The translations under genes were made by a program, and so were the position numbers. The notes under the pieces are model-generated. The model was not told where the DNA came from and did not search any database. It saw only the letters and a list, made by a program, of their open reading frames with translations. This document shows, one piece after another, positions 42,032 to 50,538 of a stretch of DNA of 64,000 bases. Every line of letters starts with the position of its first letter. The first letter of the stretch is position 1. Origin of the DNA: Methylobacterium sp. 2A (lineage in GTDB: Bacteria; Pseudomonadota; Alphaproteobacteria; Rhizobiales; Beijerinckiaceae). The DNA is taken from assembly GCF_009806555.1 (NCBI RefSeq), contig NZ_VUOK01000058.1, forward strand, positions 238,032 through 302,031. The letters are read 5' to 3'.

Positions 42032-43207
42032 TCACCGCACCAGCGCCCGCGCCGCCGCGTCGATCCCCTCCAGGGTGAGCGGAAACATCCGCCCCGAGAC
42101 GAGCCGCTGCACCATCCCGATCGACTGCGTGTAGCCCCAATGCGTCTCGGGCACCGGGTTCAGCCACGCCGCCTTGGGGAAGTGGTCGAGGAGCCGCTGC
42201 ATCCAGACGGCGCCGGCCTCCTCGTTCCAGTGCTCCACCGAGCCGCCGGGGGTGGCGATCTCGTAGGGGCTCATCGAGGCGTCCCCAACGAAGACGAGGC
42301 GATAGTCGCTGCCATAGGTGCGGATCACGTCGAGCAGCGGCGTCTTCGCCTCGTGGCGCCGCCGGTTCTCGGTCCAGACCGCCTCGTAGGGGCAGTTGTG
42401 GAAATAGTAATGCGCGAGGTGCTTGAACTCCGAGCGCGCCGCCGAGAACAAAGCCTCCGCCTGCTCGATGTGCCAGTCCATCGAGCCGCCGACATCGAGG
42501 AACAGCAGCACCTTCACGGCGTTGCGCCGCTCCGGCCGCAGCTTCACGTCGATATAGCCCTGGCGGGCACTCGCGCGGATCGTGCCGTCGAGGTCGAGCT
42601 CCTCGGCCGCCCCCGTCCGGGCGAAGCGGCGCAGGCGCCGCAGCGCGAGGCGCATATTGCGCGCGCCGATCTCCCGGTCGTCGTCGAGGTCCTTGAACTC
42701 CCGCTTGTCCCAGACCTTCACGGCCCGGAAGTTGCGGTTGCCGTCCTGGCCGATGCGGATCCCTTCGGGATTGTAGCCGTAGGCGCCGAACGGTGAGGTC
42801 CCGCCGGTACCGATCCATTTCGAGCCGCCCTGGTGGCGCTCCTTCTGCTCGGCCAGACGCTGCTTCAGGGTCTCGAACAGCTTGTCCCAGCCGAGCGCCT
42901 TCAGCTCCGCCTTCTCGGCCTCGGTCAGGTATTTTTCCGCGAGCTTGCGCAGCCACTCTTCGGGAATGGGCGTCGGCCCCACCGCCTCGCCGAGGGTCTC
43001 CAGCCCCTTGAACACCGTGCCGAACACCCGGTCGAACCGGTCGAGATGCGCCTCGTCCTTCACGAGCGCCGTGCGGGACAGGAAGTAGAACGCCTCGACG
43101 TCGTGCTCCGCGAGCCCCCGGTCGAGGGCGCCCAGCAGGGTCAGGTACTCCTTCAAGGAGACAGGGACCTTGGCGTCCCGCAGGGCCGTGAAGAACTGCA
43201 GCAGCAT
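42032..43207 (-). CDS. VWA domain protein, CoxE-like
   Basis: A 391-residue protein with an N-terminal CoxE-like helical region (LLQFFTALRDAKVPVSLKEYLTLL) and a C-terminal VWA domain. The latter carries a MIDAS-like motif in LLFLDVGGSMDWHIEQAEAL; the usual DxSxS here reads DVGGS. Such proteins work with a MoxR AAA ATPase in metal-cofactor or protein maturation. The MoxR gene lies at 50539, over 7 kb away and on the other strand. The start at 43207 matches homologues; a GTG at 43225 is possible. Confidence 0.87.
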   Translation of the reverse strand: MLLQFFTALRDAKVPVSLKEYLTLLGALDRGLAEHDVEAFYFLSRTALVKDEAHLDRFDRVFGTVFKGLETLGEAVGPTPIPEEWLRKLAEKYLTEAEKAELKALGWDKLFETLKQRLAEQKERHQGGSKWIGTGGTSPFGAYGYNPEGIRIGQDGNRNFRAVKVWDKREFKDLDDDREIGARNMRLALRRLRRFARTGAAEELDLDGTIRASARQGYIDVKLRPERRNAVKVLLFLDVGGSMDWHIEQAEALFSAARSEFKHLAHYYFHNCPYEAVWTENRRRHEAKTPLLDVIRTYGSDYRLVFVGDASMSPYEIATPGGSVEHWNEEAGAVWMQRLLDHFPKAAWLNPVPETHWGYTQSIGMVQRLVSGRMFPLTLEGIDAAARALVR

Positions 43208-43250
43208 CCCGGAAGAACGCGCCACTTGGCGAAGCGGGTCAAGTCCAGCC

Positions 43251-43470
43251 GAATCGGACTCACTGGGGCCAAGCTTGGCGGGACTTTCCGGAATCGATTC
43301 CGAATCTTCACGGATGGCCGACAGGATTCAGCGCCGTACGCAGAGTCGATTCCGATCTCGGAGAGAGTCTCTCCGAGCCCTCGATTCGCAGAATCTGGGC
43401 ATAAGTCGCCGAATCTGTTGATATGTGCCGTGGCACCCCTCGCCCGGTCACGCAATCAGTCATGGGAATC
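43251..43470. promoter_or_regulatory. Cluster of 13 GANTC (CcrM methylation) sites in intergenic region
   Basis: GANTC starts at 43251, 43257, 43291, 43296, 43302, 43325, 43343, 43348, 43365, 43383, 43391, 43411 and 43466. A 14-bp palindrome CGGAATCGATTCCG (43289-43302) and a 21-base hairpin CTCGGAGAGA-G-TCTCTCCGAG (43357-43377) lie inside. No gene is in this 335-base divergent gap between the VWA gene and a hypothetical gene. Base composition gives an expectation below one site. Confidence 0.7.
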
Positions 43471-43542
43471 GCTCAACTCGACGGATCGAGTGGGTGCGGG
43501 CGCGGCGACGCGGGCCGTACCGGGCAAGCGAGGAGACCTGCG

Positions 43543-43950
43543 ATGGCGGTCGTCCTGCGGAATCTGACGGAATTCAAACGGTTTCTCGGGAAGCCGGGCG
43601 CAACGATTCAGCTGCTACGCAACACCTTCATGGACCGGCAGCCCGAGGCGACACAACAGGCTTACCGCGACAAGGGCATGTACGCGCCGCGGGCCGTGCA
43701 GGCCCTGTCGCGCAAGGCGGCGGTGTTCACCCTGCGGGGCTATCCCGGCACGGTCTGGCTCTACTGGGACAAGGGTGCGCGCGGCTGGCGCTTCTCCGGC
43801 GACACCGTGACGGTGCCGCTGGTCACGGGCCTCGGGCCGGCGGACGAGCTGGTCTACCGCTGCAGCTTCGCCGACGGGTTCGAGCCGGCCCCGCGCAGCC
43901 GCGCCGTGCGCCGCCCCAAGCTTGCCGAGGCCCAGCCCGCCTTCGTCTGA
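43543..43950 (+). CDS. Hypothetical protein, 135 aa
   Basis: The ATG at 43543 has AGGAG 8 bases upstream, and codon use is typical. Visible stretches include VLRNLTEFKRFLGKPGATIQ, a Gln/Tyr-rich helix (QQAYRDKGMYAPRAVQ) and the strand-rich FTLRGYPGTVWLYWDKGARGW. I do not recognise the family and see no signal or membrane segment. It follows the GANTC cluster. Confidence 0.6.
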   Translation: MAVVLRNLTEFKRFLGKPGATIQLLRNTFMDRQPEATQQAYRDKGMYAPRAVQALSRKAAVFTLRGYPGTVWLYWDKGARGWRFSGDTVTVPLVTGLGPADELVYRCSFADGFEPAPRSRAVRRPKLAEAQPAFV

Positions 43951-44036
43951 CGGAACGCGACCGGAAGCGGCACTTGAATCGATGCCCGATTGCAACACGG
44001 TCTGGCATGGCGCCAAGCTTTTTTTGACACGCTCTC

Positions 44037-45128
44037 CTACGCCGAACCGGTATCCACTTCGGCGGAAAGCGCTGTCTGGTGCCGCCTTCTCTGGAAACTG
44101 GCCGCGACCCTGAACTCGCTCGGCGTCTGCCCGAAGCGTTCCTTGAAGCGACGGGAGAAATGGGCCTGGCTGGCGAAGCCGCATTGATACGCGATGAGGC
44201 CGACCGGCATGACGATGTGAGCCGCGTCCGCCAGCTTTGCCTGGGCCATTCGCAGGCGGCGCTCCCACATCCAGTCCATCAGCGCGATGTGCTCCGCGCT
44301 GGCCACCTCCTGAAGGCGACGGACCGAGATATTCAGCGCGGCCGCGACATCGTTGATCGACAGGCCCTCGACGCCGATGTGCTCGGTGATGAAGGCCTGC
44401 GCCCGGCTGACGATCGCGGCGCCGCTCAGGGACCTGGGTGGGTCGGTCTGCAGTTTCTCAGTGAAACCCGCCGCGATGAGTTCGACGGCGACCGCGGCCA
44501 TGCGCGCCTGCCGCTCCGGATCGAGCATTGCGCCGTGCTTGATCAAGGCCGCGAGGTAGGACGTGATGATGGGAAAGCTCGTCTGCGACGCGTCGATCGA
44601 CAAGCCTGTCAGGGATCGGGCCGGCCCGACCGCCCGCTCCAGCACGGTCCGCGGGATGAAGACATTGATGATGTCCAGACCCTCGGGATGACCACCCAGG
44701 AAGGGCTGGGTGTTGTCCAGGAGCGAGATCCCGCCGGGACTGGATCTGCAGTATCGGCCGTGCTCAAAATGGAAAATCCGTTCGGAGGCCAGGATCACAA
44801 GATAGAAATCGTCATCCGAGGACCGAATATGCGACTTCGTCCGGCTCATGGCATGCGGCGCGCCGACGTAATGACAGATCGTGAGATTGTCGACGGTCAG
44901 CGTGTTCAACGCGGCGTGAAACCCTTTCCGCTCGAGATCCACGAACTCGAAGCCGCCGAACCTGGATCGGCAGGTCTCAATCCAGTACTCGAAGCGCGCC
45001 CCGAGCGGCACGTCGTCGGTGCTCATCTTCTGTGTCGCGTAGGCGGAGATGTCGCGCCTGCCGCCAATCCGGGGGAACCGGCCGTCGCCTTCATACATCG
45101 CGGCCGTGCCCGATGATGTCCAAACCAC
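44037..45128 (-). CDS. AraC family transcriptional regulator
   Basis: A ~363-residue regulator with an N-terminal AraC-binding-like domain (ARFEYWIETCRSRFGGFEFV, FYLVILASERIFHFEHGRYC, GISLLDNTQPF). The C-terminal double helix-turn-helix (GLSINDVAAALNISVRRLQEV; VGLIAYQCGFASQAHFSRRFKERFGQTPSEFR) is complete. This resembles regulators of aromatic or alcohol catabolism. The start is uncertain: GTG at 45128, ATG at 45098 or ATG at 45026. It borders an AT-rich island; its targets are unknown. Confidence 0.86.
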   Translation of the reverse strand: MVWTSSGTAAMYEGDGRFPRIGGRRDISAYATQKMSTDDVPLGARFEYWIETCRSRFGGFEFVDLERKGFHAALNTLTVDNLTICHYVGAPHAMSRTKSHIRSSDDDFYLVILASERIFHFEHGRYCRSSPGGISLLDNTQPFLGGHPEGLDIINVFIPRTVLERAVGPARSLTGLSIDASQTSFPIITSYLAALIKHGAMLDPERQARMAAVAVELIAAGFTEKLQTDPPRSLSGAAIVSRAQAFITEHIGVEGLSINDVAAALNISVRRLQEVASAEHIALMDWMWERRLRMAQAKLADAAHIVMPVGLIAYQCGFASQAHFSRRFKERFGQTPSEFRVAASFQRRRHQTALSAEVDTGSA

Positions 45129-45755
45129 TTAAATCAAGTTTCCAGCGCGACGACGCGCCTTTCGTCGCGGTCTGTTGAACTCGACGCGCAGCAATCAACA
45201 ACACGACACGCGTTCCGGCCTTCACGGGTTTCGCCCGCGGATCCAGACCGGGCTACTGGAAACACGCTACAGTAATTAAAAATATTAAACAATCTGCGTC
45301 GACAATCACAATTTCGAGACAACTAGTCAATCCACTAATACACTAGTATTTCCCAGTAAATATCGGTACAATGTAAATGTCAGTCGGTATGAAGGTTTAT
45401 AGAAATAATATAGAAACAATATAAGTTATGAATTTACGGTTTTCTTATGTCGAAAACCATACGCAACCGCGCGGCCTGCGGGTCGACACGGCCGCAGGGA
45501 TACGTCCCAGAGCCGCCCATACGCGCGCTACGACCGCGCCACGTTGCGGTCGTAGCGCGTATGGGCGCAGGGGCGCAGCGGAAACCGGCCATCGATGGAC
45601 GAGGTCCAGCACGCGGTCACTTCGCCGGGTCTGGTACCCGGCTGAGCCCAAGGCTTGAGAGCGTCACCGTGGAAGGCGGCTTCGGACGTTCGAAAAAGCC
45701 AACCCGGGATCAAGGACTTACCGCATCATCCGGGGTCCGGCCTCCGGAACGCGGC
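45129..45755. other. AT-rich intergenic island with long inverted repeat
   Basis: A gene-free stretch of about 630 bases. From ~45250 to ~45440 it is conspicuously AT-rich (runs such as AATTAAAAATATTAAAC and ATAGAAATAATATAGAAAC), unlike anything else in the window. At 45515-45566 a large inverted repeat pairs GCCCATACGCGCGCTACGACCGC with GCGGTCGTAGCGCGTATGGGC (21 bp plus a 2-base bulge, 8-base loop). No promoter or gene could be assigned. Confidence 0.6.
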
Positions 45756-47606
45756 TCATGCCTCCTGGCCGGCCGCCGCCTGAGGCTCGGGCTCCCGCTT
45801 GACGGGGGCGGGCTTGCCGAGCGCCTTTCCCACGGTGCGCCGGGCGCGGAAGACCGGCTTCGCCTCGTTCTCGCGCTTCTTCAGCAGGGCGCGGTACTCG
45901 TCCCGCCGCTCGTGGATCGACGCGATGACGAGCCCCATCGGCACGCCGACATCGACCAGCACCGCCTCCGACAGTTGCAGCGAAGCCTCGATCGTCTCGG
46001 GCACCGCGTCGTCGACGCCGAGTTCGTAGAGCGCCGTGGCGTGGCGGGCGTCGCGCGCCCGGGCCACGATGGTCAGGTCGGGCCGCTCGGCGCGGGCCGC
46101 CGCCACCGCCGCCTCGACCGCCCGGGGATTGTCGAGGGTCACCACCAGGGCGCGGGCCGAGGCGATGTCGCAGTGGCGCAGGATCTCGGTGTTGCCGGAA
46201 TCGCCGAAATAGACCGGCGCCCCGGTGCGCCGCTGCTCGGCCACCCGGGCCGGATCCGAATCGAGGGCCAGATACGGGATCTTGTGCCGCTCCAGCATCT
46301 CGCCGACCTGACGCCCGACCCGGCCGAAGCCCGCCACGATCACCCGGTTCTCCACCCGCTCCGGCAGCGGCGCCTGCGCCCCCGCGGCGGCCTGGGCCTG
46401 GGCCGCCGCCCGCTGCTTGAGCCGCCGGCCGATCGCCGCCAGCCCCGGGATCATGATCATCGTGACGGTGGTCACCACGAGGGCCGCGGCGCCGACCTCC
46501 TCGGGCACCAGCCCCGTGGCCATGGCGCCGCCGATCAGCACGTAGGCGAATTCGCCGCCCGGCCCGAGCAGCAGAGCCGTCTCGATCGCCACCGGCCGGG
46601 GGATCTTCATCACGGGCGCCGCCATCACCACGACGGCCCCCTTGATCAGGACCAGGGCGAGCGACAGGCTCAGGATCGCGCCGGGCGTCGCCATGAGCTG
46701 GGCCGGATCGAGGTTCATCCCCACCGAGACGAAGAACACGCCGAGCAGCAGGCCCTTGAACGGATCGATCGTCGCCTCGATCGCCCGGCGGTACTCGGTC
46801 TCGGCGAGCAGCAGCCCGGCCACGAAGGCGCCGAGCGTCATCGACAGGCCGCTCGCCGCCGCGGTCAGCGCCGTGCCGACGATCACCAGCAGGCAGGCCG
46901 CCATGAACAGTTCGGTCGAGCGCGTGCGCGCCACGAGCTGGAACAGCGGCCGCAGGGCGAGGCGGCCGGCGATCACGATCAGAACCAGGGCGACCGCGGC
47001 CTGTCCCAGCGCCATGGCGAGCGCCCAGCCCTTGTCGCCGCCGTCGTCGCGGCCGAGCACCGCGATGGCGAACAGGGCCGGCGCCACCGCCAGATCCTGG
47101 AACAGCAGCACCGCGAAGCTCGTGCGCCCCGTGGGGGCGTTGAGCCGCTTCTGCTCCGCCAGGACCGGGAGCACCACCGCGGTGGAGGAGAGCGCGAGCC
47201 CGATCCCCACGATCGCCGCGCCGACCAGCGGCACGTTGAGCCCGTAGAGGATCATCGCCAGGATGAGCGTGGAGCAGCCGACCTGCAGCGCCCCGAGACC
47301 GAAGACCAGCCGCCGCAGGATCCGCAGGCGCTCCCAGGACAGCTCGATCCCGATCATGAACATCAGGAAGATCACGCCGAACTCGGCGAGGTGCGCGATC
47401 TCGGCCCGGTTGCCGATGGTGAAGAGGTGAACATAGGGATGGGCTTCGGCCAGCCGGCCGAGCCCGTAGGGTCCGAGCAGGGCGCCGGCGCCGATGAAGC
47501 CGAGCACCGGCGAGATCCGCAGGCGGTGGAACAGCGGCACCACGATCCCCGCCGTGATGAGGAACAGGATCGCTTCCTTGTAGGAACCCGGATGGACCTC
47601 TGGCAT
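45756..47606 (-). CDS. Monovalent cation:proton antiporter-2 (CPA2), KefB/YbaL-like
   Basis: A 616-residue K+/H+ antiporter-like membrane protein. A 12-13-helix Na/H-exchanger domain (FIGAGALLGPYGLGRLAEAH, GIGLALSSTAVVLPVLAEQ, GLSMTLGAFVAGLLLAETEY, FFVSVGMNLDP) is followed by a TrkA-N/KTN nucleotide-binding domain (RVIVAGFGRVGRQVGEMLE, YFGDSGNTEILRHC). The charged C-terminal tail is disordered. It probably extrudes K+ under electrophile or alkaline stress. No glutathione-dependent KefF/G partner is adjacent. Confidence 0.92.
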   Translation of the reverse strand: MPEVHPGSYKEAILFLITAGIVVPLFHRLRISPVLGFIGAGALLGPYGLGRLAEAHPYVHLFTIGNRAEIAHLAEFGVIFLMFMIGIELSWERLRILRRLVFGLGALQVGCSTLILAMILYGLNVPLVGAAIVGIGLALSSTAVVLPVLAEQKRLNAPTGRTSFAVLLFQDLAVAPALFAIAVLGRDDGGDKGWALAMALGQAAVALVLIVIAGRLALRPLFQLVARTRSTELFMAACLLVIVGTALTAAASGLSMTLGAFVAGLLLAETEYRRAIEATIDPFKGLLLGVFFVSVGMNLDPAQLMATPGAILSLSLALVLIKGAVVVMAAPVMKIPRPVAIETALLLGPGGEFAYVLIGGAMATGLVPEEVGAAALVVTTVTMIMIPGLAAIGRRLKQRAAAQAQAAAGAQAPLPERVENRVIVAGFGRVGRQVGEMLERHKIPYLALDSDPARVAEQRRTGAPVYFGDSGNTEILRHCDIASARALVVTLDNPRAVEAAVAAARAERPDLTIVARARDARHATALYELGVDDAVPETIEASLQLSEAVLVDVGVPMGLVIASIHERRDEYRALLKKRENEAKPVFRARRTVGKALGKPAPVKREPEPQAAAGQEA

Positions 47607-47893
47607 CGGCGGCGGATCGAACCTCGTCTCTGGCGGCGGCGGGGATGCCGATCACGGCTGCGCGATCATGGGTCCCTGCTCGACCGGGAGCAATCGGATT
47701 CCGGCGTGGGGCAGGTGTGCTGCGACACAAGCCGGATACATGAACCGGGTGAGACATTTCGGCCACCCGGACAGGAGGCCCGGTATCGTACAGTGCAGGC
47801 GTGCAACGCGGCCCAAAATCGGCACAATGCGCGCATACACGCAGGAGTTAAACCGGGGTTAAGCTCGGCTGGCTGTGCCCGGAACCGGACCCG

Positions 47894-49162
47894 ATGGATG
47901 TGACGAGGCCGATGATCTCCATCAAATCGATCTTTGCGGGTCCCAAGGCACCGCCCAACCGCGACCGGAAGCGCGAGCAGCGCGAATGGAAGCTCGAATC
48001 GGACCGCTGGCGGCACCAGCGCCACGTCGACCGCGGCTACCGGGTCAAGTGGGGCTACGTGGCGATCGCCTACCTCGTCGAGTTCATGGTGATCGGCGCC
48101 TCGCTCTGGGGCGCGTGGCTGTTCGCGAGCGTCTACAGCGACGGCGACTGGCACGCCTTCTACTTCATGCTGCTGGCGCCGATGGTCTACGCCGCGGTGG
48201 AGCTGTGCCGGGTGCCGCTCGGCATCCTGGCCCGCACCCAGCGCTCGCTGTTCGTGCGCGTCCTGGCGGCGGTCGGTATCGTCTTCGCGGCGGGCGTGAC
48301 CACCAAGTCGGTGTCGCAGCTCGGCGAGATGATGTTCCATCCCCGCCTGATGGAGGCCGCCAAGGCCAAGACCGCCCTGAAGGACGCCCAGGCCGACCGC
48401 GCCACGATCGGCGACCGGATCAAGGCGGCGGACGAGCGCGTCGCCCAGTACACGACCGAGCTCGACCAGATCGAGAAGCGCGCCGCCGACAACGCCCAGC
48501 AGCTCGCCGGCCTGCCGGCCCAGCGCTGCGAGCGGGTCTTCGGCACCAACAGCAAGGGCCGCAAGTACCAGAACCTGAAATGCCTCGCCGACCCGCGGGT
48601 GGCCGCCCTGTCGGCGGGCGTCAGCAAGGCCTCGGCCGACCGCGCCGCCCTGATCAAGAACCTCGAGGAGGCCCGCAAGGCCCGTGCGGCGCTCGATCCC
48701 GGTGCCGCCGACCGGCGCGTGGCCGATGCCGAGCAGGGCTACCGCAACGCGGTCAACCGCTCGCAGCTCCACTCCTTCACCGCGATGGTGTACGGCGTCG
48801 ATCCGATCGACGTGACCGAGAGCCAGGTCCACGCCTTCCTGCGGATCTTCGTGTTCGTGCCGGCGGTCTGCGCCGCCTTCGCGTCCACGATCCTGGCGCT
48901 CTGCGCGGTCTCGACCCGCCGGACCTTCATGGACGAGGACGATCTCGGCGCCGCCGTGAACCCCGAGGCCGCCCCCTTCATGCTGGACGCGATCGCGGAT
49001 GCCCTGCGCTCCAACCCTGAGCCGATCCTGCCGCGGGCGGCCAACGCGGCCAACGCCTCCGGCGCGGTGATCCCGATGAACCGGCCGGCGCCGGGCCAGC
49101 CGGCCCTGCCCGGACAGAACGTCCAGGGTCCGACCCTGCCTGCCGCGGGAGCCGGCGCATGA
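47894..49162 (+). CDS. Membrane protein with central coiled coil, unknown function
   Basis: A 422-residue protein with a basic N-terminus and about three transmembrane helices (YVAIAYLVEFMVIGASLWGAWL, FYFMLLAPMVYAAVELC, LFVRVLAAVGIVFAAGV). A long charged coiled coil (about 150-280, AKAKTALKDAQADRATIGDR) with a Cys pair in PAQRCERVF...NLKCLADP follows. A further helix (FLRIFVFVPAVCAAFASTILALCAV) and a Pro/Ala-rich tail end it. I recognise no family. It overlaps the next gene by ATGA, so the two are probably one complex. Confidence 0.8.
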   Translation: MDVTRPMISIKSIFAGPKAPPNRDRKREQREWKLESDRWRHQRHVDRGYRVKWGYVAIAYLVEFMVIGASLWGAWLFASVYSDGDWHAFYFMLLAPMVYAAVELCRVPLGILARTQRSLFVRVLAAVGIVFAAGVTTKSVSQLGEMMFHPRLMEAAKAKTALKDAQADRATIGDRIKAADERVAQYTTELDQIEKRAADNAQQLAGLPAQRCERVFGTNSKGRKYQNLKCLADPRVAALSAGVSKASADRAALIKNLEEARKARAALDPGAADRRVADAEQGYRNAVNRSQLHSFTAMVYGVDPIDVTESQVHAFLRIFVFVPAVCAAFASTILALCAVSTRRTFMDEDDLGAAVNPEAAPFMLDAIADALRSNPEPILPRAANAANASGAVIPMNRPAPGQPALPGQNVQGPTLPAAGAGA

Positions 49163-49800
49163 ACTACGTCGCCGGCGGAACGCCCGAGAACATCGCCCTC
49201 GCCCAGCAGGTGAATTCCCGCCTGCGGGCGGATTCGAGCTACGTCGCGGCCCGGGCCTTCCTGTTCCGGGCCCTGGGCTTCGGCGCCTTCCTGTGCCTCA
49301 CCGGTGTGGGTGTGGGCGCTGCGGCCTATGGCTGGGCGACGCTCAACCAGTTCGACACAGCCGCGGAGAAGATCGCCGCCGCCATGCAGGCCGCGCTCTC
49401 GGACGTGACCCTCAAGACCAAGGGCGAGGTCACGCTCACCGACAACACGCTCAAGCTCGAAGGCCTGCCCAAGGCCCCGGCCACGCCGACCCCCACCAAG
49501 GCGCAGCTCGGCAGCGACGCCGCCCCGGCCTCGAAGGCCGCGGTGAACACAACCTTCACGGTGTTCAAGCAGGTGCCCTATCTCGACGGGCAGATCGTGA
49601 CCGGCTGGAACTTCAAGGACAACGCCGACCAGCCCTACCAGCAATATTGCTACTTCTCCCGCCGCTCCAACGAGTCGAAGGGCCAGGTCGAGATCAAGAT
49701 CGACCTCGCCATGGACGGCAGGACCCTGCCGCAGCCGCAGAAGTCGGACGTGAACCTGGAGATCCTGGCCCGGAACTGCGTCTGGCACGAGAAGGGATAG
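49159..49800 (+). CDS. Single-pass membrane protein, partner of preceding gene
   Basis: A 213-residue protein with one transmembrane helix (FGAFLCLTGVGVGAAAYGWATL, about 45-66) and an extracytoplasmic-looking domain: TKGEVTLTDNTLKLEG, VNTTFTVFKQVPYLDGQIVTGW, QYCYFSRR and ILARNCVWHEKG with a Cys pair. No family recognised. Translationally coupled to the coiled-coil membrane protein, suggesting a two-component membrane assembly. Confidence 0.78.
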   Translation: MNYVAGGTPENIALAQQVNSRLRADSSYVAARAFLFRALGFGAFLCLTGVGVGAAAYGWATLNQFDTAAEKIAAAMQAALSDVTLKTKGEVTLTDNTLKLEGLPKAPATPTPTKAQLGSDAAPASKAAVNTTFTVFKQVPYLDGQIVTGWNFKDNADQPYQQYCYFSRRSNESKGQVEIKIDLAMDGRTLPQPQKSDVNLEILARNCVWHEKG

Positions 49801-49850
49801 GTCGGATTCCCCGCCGCGCCCTTCATTTACGACGATGGGCAAGGTTGCTA

Positions 49851-49874
49851 GATAACCCAACGCGATGGGTTATC
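49851..49874. promoter_or_regulatory. Perfect 9-bp inverted repeat abutting the DUF4160 start codon
   Basis: GATAACCCA (49851-49859) and TGGGTTATC (49866-49874) flank a 6-base loop, ending one base before the ATG at 49876. No Shine-Dalgarno lies between. It either acts as an operator for autoregulation or forms a hairpin at the translation start. Confidence 0.6.
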
Positions 49875-49875
49875 G

Positions 49876-50115
49876 ATGGCAACAATCTTCCGTGCGGGTG
49901 GGCTGCGCGTCATCATCTTCGTGGACGACCACGAACCAGCCCATGTGCACGTCTTTGGCGACGGACATGCCAAGATCAATCTAGTATCACGCTCCGGCAG
50001 CCCCGAACTCGTCTGGTCGGCGGGAATGAACGGGGCCGAACGCCGACGAGCCTTGAGCCTCGTCGCGGAGCATCGGGAGCTGTTTCTGGCGCGCTGGGAG
50101 GCGATCCATGGCTGA
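49876..50115 (+). CDS. DUF4160 domain protein
   Basis: A 79-residue protein with the DUF4160 signature FVDDHEPAHVHVFGDGHAKINL and a C-terminal helix (ERRRALSLVAEHRELFLARWEAIHG). DUF4160 and DUF2442 genes are regularly neighbours and are suspected toxin-antitoxin pairs; no activity is established. It overlaps the DUF2442 gene by 8 bases. Confidence 0.85.
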   Translation: MATIFRAGGLRVIIFVDDHEPAHVHVFGDGHAKINLVSRSGSPELVWSAGMNGAERRRALSLVAEHRELFLARWEAIHG

Positions 50116-50494
50116 TCCGACCGACGACACCGGGACAAGCGGCATGGTCGCCGGCCCTCGTGCGGAGACCGCGTGCTACGATCCCCTCCGGGACCGCGTC
50201 GTGCTCGACCTCGACAACGGATGCACCTTCGCGTTCCCGCCGCGACTGGTCCAAGGTCTGGAGAGCGCACGCGAGGATCAGCTCGCGGAAATCGAACTGC
50301 TCGGTGCCGGCTACGGCCTGCACTGGGAATCCCTCGATGTCGACATCTCGATATCGGGCCTGCTAGCCGGGATTTTCGGCACGCGCGCCTACATGGCTGC
50401 ACGGGCCGGACGGGCCACCTCGACCGCCAAGGCCGCGGCTGCGCGGGCCAATGGGGCGCGGGGTGGACGCCCGCGGAAGGCTGCTCACACGTGA
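50108..50494 (+). CDS. DUF2442 domain protein
   Basis: A 128-residue protein: DPLRDRVVLDLDNGCTFAFPP, the family motif LAEIELLGAGYGLHWESLDVDISISGLLAG, then an Ala/Arg-rich basic tail (NGARGGRPRKAAHT) that could bind DNA, as expected of an antitoxin or autoregulator. Second gene of the DUF4160-DUF2442 operon, with MoxR 44 bases downstream. Confidence 0.86.
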   Translation: MADPTDDTGTSGMVAGPRAETACYDPLRDRVVLDLDNGCTFAFPPRLVQGLESAREDQLAEIELLGAGYGLHWESLDVDISISGLLAGIFGTRAYMAARAGRATSTAKAAAARANGARGGRPRKAAHT

Positions 50495-50538
50495 TGCGCG
50501 CCGCCCCGCGCGCCGTTTCCTGGCCGAGGCACACACAG

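Noticed and set aside
45515..45566. Inverted repeat as a terminator for the KefB-like gene
   Set aside because: It lies ~190 bases past the stop codon and has no T-run on the relevant strand, so a terminator call is not supported.
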